In this document: positions 40,687 to 51,909 of the stretch, piece by piece
Layout: the number at the start of each line of letters is the position of its first letter
Numbering within the stretch: position 1 is the first letter of the stretch
Assembly: GCA_963575645.1 (NCBI GenBank)
Contig: OY754469.1
Coordinates: 25,438,001 to 25,502,000 of the forward strand
Source: Xanthostigma xanthostigma
Taxonomy: Eukaryota; Arthropoda; Insecta; Raphidioptera; Raphidiidae
Length of the DNA: 64,000 bases
Reading direction: 5' to 3'
Program-made: the position numbers and the translations under genes
Notes under the pieces: generated by a model
The model's database searches: none
Told to the model about the DNA's origin: nothing
The model's input: only the letters and a program-made list of their open reading frames with translations

Positions 40687-42000
40687 AGTCTATTTACACT
40701 ATAACATTCAGGTTTGGATCATTCTCTCATAAGAAAATGCAAACTGCATATTAACCATTATTTTAACGCAGACAAGCAGTTTTTACATGCTTCACGACAA
40801 TTGCGTGCAAATGAGTCCTTATAGGCAAAATTGCTTTATTTTACAAAGGTAAGTCTATTTACTTTATAATATTCAGGTTTGGATCATTCTCTCATAAGAA
40901 AATGCAAACTGCATATTAACCATTATTTTAACGCATACAAGCAGTTTTTACATGCTTTATGACAATTAGGGGCAAATGAGTCTATATAGGCAAAATTGCT
41001 TTATTTTACAAAGGTAAGTTTACTTAAAATATAACATTCAGGTTTAGATCATTCTCTCATAAGAAAATGCAAACTGCATATTAATTATTATTTTAACGCA
41101 TACAAGCAGTTTTTACATGCTTTACGACAATTAGGTGCAAATGAGTCTTAATAGGCAAAATTGCTTTATTTCATGAGGGTAAGTCTATTTACACTATAAC
41201 ATTCAGGTTTGGATCATTCTCTCATAAGAAAATGCAAACTGCATATTAACCATTATTTTAACGCATACAAGCAGTTTTTACATGCTTTATGACAATTAGG
41301 GGCAAATGAGTCCTTATAGGCAAAATTGCTTTATTTTATGAAGGTTAGTCTATTTACACTATAACATTCAGGTTTGGATCATTCTCTCATAAGAAAATGC
41401 AAACTGCATATTAACCATTATTTTAACGCAGACAAGCAGTTTTTACATGCTTCACGACAATTGCGTGCAAATGAGTCCTTATAGGCAAAATTGCTTTATT
41501 TTACAAAGGTAAGTCTATTTACTTTATAATATTCAGGTTTGGATCATTCTCTCATAAGAAAATGCAAACTGCATATTAACCATTATTTTAACGCATACAA
41601 GCAGTTTTTACATGCTTTATGACAATTAGGGGCAAATGAGTCTATATAGGCAAAATTGCTTTATTTTACAAAGGTAAGTTTACTTAAAATATAACATTCA
41701 GGTTTAGATCATTCTCTCATAAGAAAATGCAAACTGCATATTAATTATTATTTTAACGCATACAAGCAGTTTTTACATGCTTTACGACAATTAGGTGCAA
41801 ATGAGTCTTAATAGGCAAAATTGCTTTATTTCATGAGGGTAAGTCTATTTACACTATAACATTCAGGTTTGGATCATTCTCTCATAAGAAAATGCAAACT
41901 GCATATTAACCATTATTTTAACGCATACAAGCAGTTTTTACATGCTTTATGACAATTAGGGGCAAATGAGTCCTTATAGGCAAAATTGCTTTATTTTATG
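40687..42000 (+). repeat. Tandem 660-bp unit (4 monomers), two near-identical copies
   Basis: Bases 40687-41340 and 41347-42000 match base for base as far as I could read, including the marker ACTTTATAATATTCAGG at 40861 and 41521, and TTAATTATTATTTTAACG. This is the youngest-looking duplication in the middle block. The same marker at 39871 lies 1,650 bp before 41521, placing the pair inside a 10-monomer repeat that also links TTAACAATCA at 40371 and 42021. Confidence 0.9.
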
Positions 42001-42020
42001 AAGGTTAGTCTATTTACACT

Positions 42021-43000
42021 TTAACAATCAGGTTTGGATCATTCTCATATAAGAAAATGCAAACTGAATATTGACTATCATTTTCACGCAGACAAGCAGT
42101 TTTTACATGGTTTACGACAATTAGGTGCAAATGAGTCCTTATAAGCAAAATTGCTTTATTTCATGAGGGTAAGTCTATTTACACTATAACATTCAGGTTT
42201 GGATCATTCTCTCATAAGAAAATGCAAACTGCATATTAACCATTATTTTAACGCAGACAAGCAGTTTTTACATGCTTCACGACAATTGCGTGCAAATGAG
42301 TCCTTATAGGCAAAATTGCTTTATTTTACAAAGGTAAGTCTATTTACACTATAACATTTAGGTTTGGATCATTCTCTCATAAGAAAATGCAATCTGCATA
42401 TTAACCATTATTTTAACGCATACAAGCAGTTTTTACATGCCTTATGAATATTAGGGGCAAATGAGTCCTTATAGGCAAAATTGCTTTATTTCATAAAGGT
42501 AAGTCTATTTACACTATAACATTCAGGTTTGGATCATTCTCTCATAAGAAAATTCAAACTGCATATTAACCATTATTTAAACGCAGACAAGCAGTTTTTA
42601 CATGCTTTACGACAATTAGGTGCAAATAAGTCTTAATAGGCAAAATTGCTTTATTTGATGAGGGTAAGTCTATTTACACTATAACATTCAGGTTTCGATC
42701 ATTCTCTCATAAGAAAATGCAAACTGCATATTAACCATTATTTAAACGCAGACAAGCAGTTTTTACATGCCTTATGAATATTAGGGGCAAATAAGTCCTT
42801 ATAGGCAAAATTGCTTTATTTCATAAAGGTAAGTCTATTTACACTATAACATTCAGGTTTGGATCATTCTCTCATAAGAAAATGCAAACTGCATATTACC
42901 CATTATTTAAACGCAGACAAGCAGTTTTTACATGCTTCACGACAATTGCGTGCAAATGAGTCCTTATAGGCAACATTGCTTTATTTTACAAAGGTAAGTC
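42021..43000 (+). repeat. Block shared with about 47629-48300 (5,608-bp offset)
   Basis: TTAACAATCA (42021/47629) and the AATCTGCATATTAACC monomer (TCTGCATA at 42393/48001) keep a 5,608-bp spacing. The ATGAATATTAGGGG variant follows in both. Further right the spacing falls by one monomer (AAAATATCTTTATTT at about 43303 and 48746). Confidence 0.75.
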
Positions 43001-43959
43001 TATTTACACTATAACATTTAGGTTTGGATCATTCTCTCATAAGAAAATGCAAACTGCATATTAACCATTATTTTAACGCATACAAGCAGTTTTTACATGC
43101 TTTATGACAATTAGGGGCAAATGAGTCTATATAGGCAAAATTGCTTTATTTTACAAAGGTAAGTTTACTTAAACTATAACATTCAGGTTTAGATCATTCT
43201 CTCATAAGAAAATGCAAACTGCATATTAACTATTATTTTAACGCATACAAGCAGTTTTTACAAGCTTTATGACAATTAGGTGCAAATGAGTCCTTATAGG
43301 CAAAATATCTTTATTTCATGAAGGTAAGTCTATTTACACTATTACATTCAGGTTTGGATCATTCTCTCATAAGAAAATGCAAACTGCATATTAACCATTA
43401 TATAAACGCAGACAAGCAGTTTTTACATGCTTTATGACAATTAGGGGCAAATGAGTCCTTATAGGCAAAATTGCTTTATTTTACAAAGGTAAGTCTATTT
43501 ACACTATAACATTAAGGTTTGGATCATTCTCTCATAAGAAAATGCAATCTGCATATTAACCATTATTTTAACGCATACAAGCAGTTTTTACATGCCTTAT
43601 GAATATTAGGGGCAAATGAGTCCTTATAGGCAAAATTGCTTTATTTCATAAAGGTAAGTCTATTTACACTATAACATTCAGGTTTGGATCATTCTCTCAT
43701 AAGAAAATTCAAACTGCATATTAACCATTATTTAAACGCAGACAAGCAGTTTTTACATGCTTTACGACAATTAGGTGCAAATAAGTCTTTATAGGCAAAA
43801 TTGCTTTATTTGATGAGGGTAAGTCTATTTACACTATAACATTAAGGTTTGGATCATTCTCTCATAAGAAAATGCAATCTGCATATTAACCATTATTTTA
43901 ACGCATACAAGCAGTTTTTACATGCCTTATGAATATTAGGGGCAAATGAGTCCTTATAG

Positions 43960-45440
43960 GCAAAATTGCTTTATTTCATGAAGGTAAGTCTATTTACACT
44001 TTAACATTTAGGTTTGGATCATTCTCTCATAAGAAAATGCAAACAGCATATTAACCATTATTTTAACGCAGACAAGCAGTTTTTACATGCTTCTCAACAA
44101 TTGCGTGCAAATGAGTCCTTATAGGCAAAATTGCTTTATTTTACAATGGTAAGTTTATTTACACTATCACATTCAGGTTTGGATCATTCTCTCATAAGAA
44201 AATGCAAACTGCATATTAACCACTATTTTAACGCATACAAGCAGTTTTTACATGCTTTATGACAATTAGGGGCAAATGAGTCCTTAAAGAAAAAATAGCT
44301 TTATTTTACAAAGGTAAGTTTACTTAAACTATAACATTCAGGTTTAGATCATTCTCTCATAAGAAAATGCAAACTGCATATTAACCATTATTTTAACGCA
44401 GACAAGCAGTTTTTACATGCTTCACGACAATTGCGTGCAAATGAGTCCTTATAGGCAAAATTGCTTTATTTCATGAAGGTAAGTCTATTTACACTATAAC
44501 ATTCAGGTTTGGATCATTCTCTCATAAGAAAATGCAAACTAAATATTAAACATTGTTTTAACGCTGAGAAGCAGTTTTTACATGCTTTATGACAATTAGG
44601 GGAAAATGAGTCCCTATAGGCAAAATTGCTTTATTTCATGAAGGTAAGTCTATTTACACTATAACATTTAGGTTTGGATCAATCTCTCACAAGAAAATGC
44701 AAACTGCATATTAACTATTATTTTAACGCATACAAGCAGTTTTTACACGCTTTATGACAATTAGGTGCAAATGAGTCCTTATAGGCAAAATTGCTTATTT
44801 TACAAAGGTAAGTCTATTTACACTATAACATTCAGGTTTGGATCATTCTCTCATAAGAAAATGCAAACTGCATATTTACCATTATTTTAACGCATACAAG
44901 CAGTTTTTACATGCTTTATGACAATTAGGGGCAAATGAGTCCCTATAAGCAAAATTGCTTTATTTCAAGAAGGTAAGTCTATTTACACTATAACATTTAG
45001 GTTTGGATCATTCTCTCATAAGAAAATGCAAACTGCATATTAACCATTATTTTAACGCATACAAGCAGTTTTTACATGCTTTATGACAATTAGGGGCAAA
45101 TGAGTCCTTATAGTCAAAATTGGTTTTTTTCATGAAGGTAAGTCTACTTACACTATATCATTCAGGTTTGGATCATTCTCTCATAAGAAAATTCAAACTG
45201 CATATTAACCATTATTTTAACGCTGACAAGCAGTTTTTACATGCTTTATGACAATTAGGGGCAAATGAGTCCCTATAGGCAAAATTGCTTTATTTCAAGA
45301 AGGTAAGTCTATTTACACTATAACATTTAGGTTTGGATCATTCTTTCATAAGAAAATGCAAACTGCATATTAACCATTATTTTAACGCAGACAAGCAGTT
45401 TTTACATGCTTCACGACAATTGCGTGCAAATGAGTCCTTA
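43960..45440 (+). repeat. Distant copy of the 3.46-kb unit
   Basis: AAACAGCATATTAACC near 44041, TCTCAACAATTGCG at 44092, the TTAAAC...GCTGAGAAGCAG monomer near 44540, and TTCAAACTGC at 45192 repeat the order seen at 33150-34310, with a 10,887-bp offset. Internal spacing is preserved (1,100 bp from 44092 to 45192, and from 33205 to 34305). Confidence 0.8.
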
Positions 45441-48400
45441 TAGGCAAAATTGTTTTATTTCATAAGGGTAAGTCTATTTACACTATAACATTCGGGTTTG
45501 GATCATTCTCTCATAAGAAAATGTAAACTGAATATTGACTATCATTTTCACGCAGACAAGCAGTTTTTACATGGTTTACGACAATTAGGTGCAAATAAGT
45601 CCATAAAGGCAAAATTGTTTCATTTCACAAAGGTAAGTCTACTTTCACTATAACATTCAGGTTTGGATCATTCTCTCATAAGAAAATGCAAACTGCACAT
45701 TTACTATCATTTTAACGCAGACAAGCAGTTTTTACATGCTTTACGACAATTGCGTGCAAATGAGTCCTTATAGGCAAAATTGCTTTATTTTACAAAGGTA
45801 AGTCTATTTACACTATAACATTCAGGTTTGGATCATTCTCTCATAAGAAAATGCAATCTGCATATTAACCATTATTTTAACGCATACAAGCAGTTTTTAC
45901 ATGCTTTATACAATTAGGGGCAAATGAGTCCTCATAAGCAAAATTGCTTTATTTCATGAAGGTAAGTCTATTTACACTATAACATTCAGGTTTGGATCAT
46001 TCTCTCATAAGAAAATGCAAACTACATATTAACAATTATTTAAACGCCGACAAGCAGTTTTTTCATGCTTTACGACAATTAGGTGCAAATGAGTCTTTAT
46101 AAGCAAAATTGCTTTATTTCACAAAGGTAAGTTTACTTACACTATAACATTCAGGTTTGGATAATTCTCTCACAAGAAAATGCAAACTGCATATTAACTA
46201 TTATTTTAACGGATACAAGCAGTTTTTACATGCTTTATGACAATTAGGTGAAAATGAGTCCTTATAGGCAAAATTGCTTTATTTAATGAGGGTAAGTCTA
46301 TTTACACTATAACATTCAGGTTTGGATCATTCTCTCATTAGAAAATGCAAACTGAATATTGACTATCATTTTCACGTAGACAAGCAGTTTTTACATGCTT
46401 CACGACAATTGCGTGCAAATGAGTCCTTATTGGCAAAATTGCTTTATTTTACAAAGGTAAGTCTATTTACACTATTACATTCAGGTTTGGATCATTCTCT
46501 CATAAGAAAATGCAAACTGCATATTAACCATTATTTTAACGCATACAAGCAGTTTTTACATGCTTTATGACAATTAGGGGCAAATGAGTCTATATAGGCA
46601 AAATTGCTTTATTTTACAAAGGTTAGTTTACCTAAACTATAACATTCAGGTTTAGATCATTCTCTCATAAGAAAATGCAAACTGCATATTAACTATTATT
46701 TTAACGCATACAAGCAGTTTTTACAAGCTTTATGACAATTAGATGCAAATGAGTCCTTATAGGCAAAATTGCTTTATTTTATGAGGGTAAGTCTATTTAC
46801 ACTATAACATTCAGGTTTGGATCATTCTCTCATAAGAAAATGCAAACTGCATATTTACTATCATTTTAACGCATACAAGCAGTTTTTACATGCTTTATGA
46901 CAATTAGGTGCAAATGAGTCTTTATAGGCAAAATTGCTTTATTTCATGAAGGTAAGTCTATTTACACTATAACATTCAGGTTTGGATCATTCTCTCATAA
47001 GAAAATGCAAACTGCATATTAACCATTATTTTAACGCAGACAAGCAGTTTTTACATGCTTCACGACAATTGCGTGCAAATGAGTCCTTATAGGCAAAATT
47101 GCTTTATTTTACAAAGGTAAGTCTATTTACACTATAATATTCAGGTTTGGATCATTCTCTCGTAAGAAAATGCAAACTGCATATTAACCATTATTTTAAC
47201 GCATACAAGCAGTTTTTACATGCTTTATGACAATTAGGGGCAAATGAGTCTATATAGGCAAAATTGCTTTATTTTACAAAGGTAAGTTTACTTAAAATAT
47301 AACATTCAGGTTTAGATCATTCTCTCATAAGAAAATGCAAACTGCATATTAATTATTATTTTAACGCATACAAGCAGTTTTTACATGCTTTACGACAATT
47401 AGGTGCAAATGAGTCTTAATAGGCAAAATTGCTTTATTTCATGAGGGTAAGTCTATTTACACTATAACATTCAGGTTTGGATCATTCTCTCATAAGAAAA
47501 TGCAAACTGCATATTAACCATTATTTTAACGCATACAAGCAGTTTTTACATGCTTTATGACAATTAGGGGCAAATGAGTCCTTATAGGCAAAATTGCTTT
47601 ATTTTATGAAGGTTAGTCTATTTACACTTTAACAATCAGGTTTGGATCATTCTCATATAAGAAAATGCAAACTGAATATTGACTATCATTTTCACGCAGA
47701 CAAGCAGTTTTTACATGGTTTACGACAATTAGGTGCAAATGAGTCCTTATAAGCAAAATTGCTTTGATTCATGAGGGTAAGTCTATTTACACTATAACAT
47801 TCAGGTTTGGATCATTCTCTCATAAGAAAATGCAAACTGCATATTAACCTTTATTTTAACGCAGACAAGCAGTTTTTACATGCTTCACGACAATTGCGTG
47901 CAAATGAGTCCTTATAGGCAAAATTGCTTTATTTTACAAAGGTTAGTCTATTTACACTATAACATTAAGGTTTGGATCATTCTCTCATAAGAAAATGCAA
48001 TCTGCATATTAACCATTATTTTAACGCATACAAGCAGTTTTTACATGCCTTATGAATATTAGGGGCAAATGAGTCCTTATAGGCAAAATTGCTTTATTTC
48101 ATAAAGGTAAGTCTATTTACACTATAACATTCAGGTTTGGATCATTCTCTCATAAGAAAATTCAAACTGCATATTAACCATTATTTAAACGCAGACAAGC
48201 AGTTTTTACATGCTTTACGACAATTAGGTGCAAATAAGTCTTTATAGGCAAAATTGCTTTATTTGATGAGGGTAAGTCTATTTACACTATACCATTCAAT
48301 TTTGAATCATTCTCTCATAAGAAAATGCAAACTGCATATTAACCATTATTTTAACGCATACAAGCAGTTTTTACATGCTTTATGACAATTAGGGTCAAAT

Positions 48401-51156
48401 GAGTCCTTATAGGCAAAATTGCTTTATTTCATGAAGGTAAGTCTATTTACACTATACCATTCAATTTTGGATCATTCTCTCATAAGAAAATGCAAACTGC
48501 ATATTAACCATTATTTTAACGCATACAAGCAGTTTTTACATGCTTTATGACAATTAGGGGCAAATGAGTCTATATAGGCAAAATTGCTTTATTTTATAAA
48601 GGTAAGTTTACTTAAACTATAACATTCAGGTTTAGATCATTCTCTCATAAGAAAATGCAAACTGCATATTAACTATTATTTTAACGCATACAAGCAGTTT
48701 TTACAAGCTTTATGACAATTAGGTGCAAATGAGTCCTTATAGGCAAAATATCTTTATTTCATGAAGGTAAGTCTATTTACACTATTACATTCAGGTTTGG
48801 ATCATTCTCTCATAAGAAAATGCAAACTGCATATTAACCATTATTTTAACGCTGACAAGCAGTTTTTACATGCTTTATGACAATTAGGGGCAAATAAGTC
48901 CCTATAAGCTAAATTGCTTTATTTCATGAAGGTTAGTCTATTTACACTATAACATTTAGGTTTGGATCATTCTCTCATAAGAAAATGCAAACTGCATAAA
49001 TTAACTATTATTTTAACGCATACAAGCAGTTTTTACATGCTTTATGACAATTAGGTGCAAATGAGTCTTTATAGGCAAAATTGCTTTATTTCATGAGGGT
49101 AAGTCTATTTACACTATAACATTCAGGTTTGGATCATTCTCTCATAAGAAAATGCAAACTGCATATTTACTATCATTTCAACGCATACAAGCAGTTTTTA
49201 CATGCTTTATGACAATTAGGTGCAAATGAGTCTTTATAAGCAAAATTGCTTTATTTCATGAGGGTAAGTCTATTTACACTATAACATTCAGGTTTGGATC
49301 ATTCTCTCATAAGAAAATGCAAACTGCATATTAACCATTATTTTAACGCAGACAAGCAGTTTTTACATGCTACACGACAATTGCGTGCAAATGAGTCCTT
49401 ATAGGCAAAATTGCTTTATTTTACAAAAGTAAGTCTATTTTTACTATAACATTCAGGTTTGGATCATTCTCTCATAAGAAAATGCAAACTGCATATTAAC
49501 CATTATTTTAACGCATACAAGCAGTTTTTACATGCTTTATGACAATTAGGGTCAAATGAGTCCTTATAGGCAAAATTGCTTTATTTCATGAAGGTAAGTC
49601 TATTTACACTATACCATTCAATTTTGAATCATTCTCTCATAAGAAAATGCAAACTGCATATTAACCATTATTTTAACGCATACAAGCAGTTTTTACATGC
49701 TTTATGACAATTAGGGTCAAATGAGTCCTTATAGGCAAAATTGCTTTATTTCATGAAGGTAAGTCTATTTACACTATACCATTCAATTTTGGATCATTCT
49801 CTCATAAGAAAATGCAAACTGCAAATTAACCATTATTTTAACGCTGACAAGCAGTTTTTACATGCTTTATGACAATTAGTGGCAAATAAGTCCTTATAGG
49901 CAATATTGCTTTATTTCATGAAGGTAAGTCTATTTACACTATGACATTCAGGTTTGGATCATTCTCTCATAAGAAAATGCAAACTGCATATTAACCGTTA
50001 TTTAAACGCAGACAAGCAGTTTTACATGCTTTACGACAATTAGGTGCAAATGAGTCCTTATAAGCAAAATTGCTTTATTTCATGAGGGTTAGTCTATTTA
50101 CACTATAACATTTAGGTTTGGATCATTCTCTCATCAGAAAATGCAAACTGCATATTAACCATTATTTAAACGCAGACAAGCAGTTTTTACATGCTTTACG
50201 ACAATTAGGTGCAAATGAGTCTTTATAGGCAAAATTGCTTTATTTCATGAGGATAAGTCTATTTACGCTATACCATTCAGGTTTGGATCAATCTTTCATA
50301 AGAAAATGCAAACTGCATATTAACCATTATTTTAACGCAGACAAGCAGTTTTTACATGCTTTATGACAATTAGGTGCAAATGAGTCTTTATAGGCAAAAT
50401 TGCTTTATTTCATGAGGGTTAGTCTATTTACACTATAACATTTAGGTTTGGATCCTTCTCTCATAAGAAAATGCAAACTGCATATTTACTATCATTTTCA
50501 CGCAGATAAGCAGTTTTTACATGCTTCACGACAATTTCGTGCAAATGAGTCCTTATAGGCAAAATTGCTTTATTTTACAAAGGTAAGTCTATTTACACTA
50601 TAACATTCAGGTTTGGATCATTCTCTCATAAGAAAATGCAAACTGCATATTAACCATTATTTTAACGCAGACAAGCAGTTTTTACATGCTACACGACAAT
50701 TGCGTGCAAATGAGTCCTTATAGGCAAAATTGCTTTATTTTACAAAAGTAAGTCTATTTTTACTATAACATTCAGGTTTGGATCATTCTCTCATAAGAAA
50801 ATGCAAACTGCATATTAACCATTATTTTAACGCATACAAGCAGTTTTTACATGCTTTATGACAATTAGGGTCAAATGAGTCCTTATAGGCAAAATTGCTT
50901 TATTTCATGAAGGTAAGTCTATTTACACTATACCATTCAATTTTGGATCATTCTCTCATAAGAAAATGCAAACTGCATATTAACCATTATTTTAACGCAT
51001 ACAAGCAGTTTTTACATGCTTTATGACTATTAGGGTCAAATGAGTCCTTATAGGCAAAATTGCTTTATTTCATGAAGGTAAGTCTATTTACACTATACCA
51101 TTCAATTTTGGATCATTCTCTCATAAGAAAATGAAAATAGTTGGCAAAACCAAAAG

Positions 51157-51168
51157 TGCACATCCCGC
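51157..51168 (+). repeat. Left subterminal inverted repeat of the insert
   Basis: TGCACATCCCGC, 23 bases inside the left edge, is the inverted match (11 of 12) of GCGGTATGTGCA at 51899-51910 in the terminal hairpin. Confidence 0.55.
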
Positions 51169-51193
51169 AAGTTTTCCACTGTACATATTATAA

Positions 51194-51284
51194 TGAAAAA
51201 AAATTGAGAAAATAGATTTAAAAAAAAAACAATTAAAAAAATAGAAAAAAAAATAAAAATAAAATGGAATAGAAAAAAAAAATA
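51194..51284 (+). other. A-rich tract in the insert
   Basis: About 90 bases dominated by A runs broken by single T, G or C bases. On the minus strand it is a T-rich stretch starting eight bases after the tRNA-like sequence, and its first run of ten T (51273-51282) would act as a Pol III terminator. Confidence 0.7.
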
Positions 51285-51289
51285 TTACT

Positions 51290-51364
51290 TGGTGTCAGCG
51301 GGAATCGAACTCGGCACCTTGCTATTACTGGACTACGCGTTTAACCACTCGGCCATTCTGATAT
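51290..51364 (-). pseudogene. tRNA-like sequence (Ser/Leu-like) with Pol III A and B boxes
   Basis: Read on the minus strand, TGGCCGAGTGG (51345-51355) is a textbook A box of the tRNA-Ser/Leu kind and continues as TTAA. AGTTCGATTCC (51301-51311) is a B box one base from the GGTTCGANTCC consensus. The boxes are 33 bases apart, normal for a tRNA. The sequence ends in CCA and is followed after eight bases by ten T residues. I could not fold a proper cloverleaf: the D, anticodon and T stems do not pair well, the acceptor ends pair only partly, and no anticodon can be assigned. It is therefore more likely a tRNA pseudogene or the head of a tRNA-derived SINE than a working tRNA gene, though it may still be transcribed. 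Confidence 0.7.
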
Positions 51365-51637
51365 CCCAGCTTGCGTTGTTATTATGGTATAGAAGTGGAG
51401 CAGTTATTCTACGTAATACACTACATTACAATAACAGTAATAGATATTTTTTTGTTTTTTTAAGGTTTTTTATTTTAACTATTAGCTGTCAAAAATAATA
51501 AAATAAAACTGTTTATAAAAATTAAACTACTGAACACATTTATGTGAATTTAAATAGGGTTCTGGTCTGATAGTAAACAAAGTGAATAAAATATAACCCA
51601 AGGCAATCCGACCAAAATTGCGATCTGTAGAGTCGTG
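51365..51637. other. Unassigned AT-rich DNA in the insert
   Basis: About 270 bases without a recognisable gene, repeat or structure. It is neither satellite nor retroelement sequence. A short plus-strand open stretch crossing the tRNA-like sequence into this region has no protein-like features. Confidence 0.6.
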
Positions 51638-51672
51638 ACGTACGTACATACGTACATACGTACATACGTACA
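51638..51672 (+). repeat. ACGTACAT-type microsatellite
   Basis: About 35 bases alternating ACGT and ACAT tetranucleotides. It lies near the middle of the insert, where DINE-1-like elements often carry a microsatellite. Confidence 0.9.
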
Positions 51673-51880
51673 GACCAACCGACAACTGCTGTTTGTAACT
51701 TTCAATTACAATTTTAATAGTATTTATGAACTCGAATTGATTTAAAAATGGTTCTGTTTTATAGATCAGAATCTCCTCTTTTCAAAAAGCTTCAATTTGA
51801 ATGGATTTCGTGTGAAATTAACTTAGATATAACTTCTTATATGAACGAAAGTCAGCTCTGATGCTCAAAGCGATAATAAA
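51673..51880. other. Unassigned DNA between the microsatellite and terminal hairpin
   Basis: About 208 bases with mixed composition and no reading frame of note. By position it would be the 3' part of the proposed non-autonomous element. Confidence 0.5.
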
Positions 51881-51909
51881 GCACATACCGCTAATTTAGC
51901 GGTATGTGC
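51881..51909. other. Perfect hairpin at the right end of the insert
   Basis: GCACATACCGCTA, loop ATT, TAGCGGTATGTGC: a 13-bp perfect stem with a three-base loop, ending at the border with the satellite. A stem-loop at or near one end is a Helitron/Helentron hallmark, though the classical CTRR ending is not seen. Confidence 0.9.

Larger units (their letters stand above)
25888..51133 (+). repeat. 165-bp satellite array, middle block (about 153 monomers)
   Basis: Same unit and orientation as the left block, resuming in register after the retroelement. This block shows the clearest higher-order structure, with private variants recurring at 660, 1,650, 2,475, 3,464, 5,608, 7,258 and 10,887 bp. 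Short open stretches on the plus strand (for example 39064-39312 and 46322-46570) are chance gaps between stops in the repeat and not genes. No gene or RNA gene is seen. Confidence 0.97.
51134..51909. mobile_element. 776-bp non-satellite insert, possibly a non-autonomous Helentron-like (DINE-1/HINE) element
   Basis: Unique sequence inserted in a monomer between ...CATAAGAAAATG and AACTGCAAATTAACC. The interrupted monomer type exists intact at 49785-49850, so the edges are well placed, and there is no target duplication (about two satellite bases are missing). In order it holds an A-rich left part, a minus-strand tRNA-like sequence, unassigned DNA, an ACGTACAT microsatellite, more unassigned DNA and a 13-bp-stem terminal hairpin. 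The hairpin arm GCGGTATGTGCA is echoed inverted near the left end as TGCACATCCCGC (11 of 12). Inverted subterminal repeat, central microsatellite, 3' hairpin and no duplication are the layout described for DINE-1/HINE elements. That assignment is inference. A composite insertion around a tRNA-derived SINE is the main alternative. No protein-coding frame is credible. Confidence 0.5.

Noticed and set aside
51290-51364. Functional tRNA-Ser or tRNA-Leu gene
   Set aside because: The boxes are good but the stems do not pair and no anticodon loop can be assigned. It is called a tRNA-like pseudogene or SINE head instead.
51289-51498. 69-codon plus-strand open frame
   Set aside because: It runs antisense through the tRNA-like sequence into AT-rich DNA, has no start context or domain, and looks like chance.
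51134-51909. Solo LTR
   Set aside because: There are no TG...CA ends, no target duplication and no resemblance to the 168-bp LTR. A tRNA-like sequence and terminal hairpin do not fit a solo LTR.
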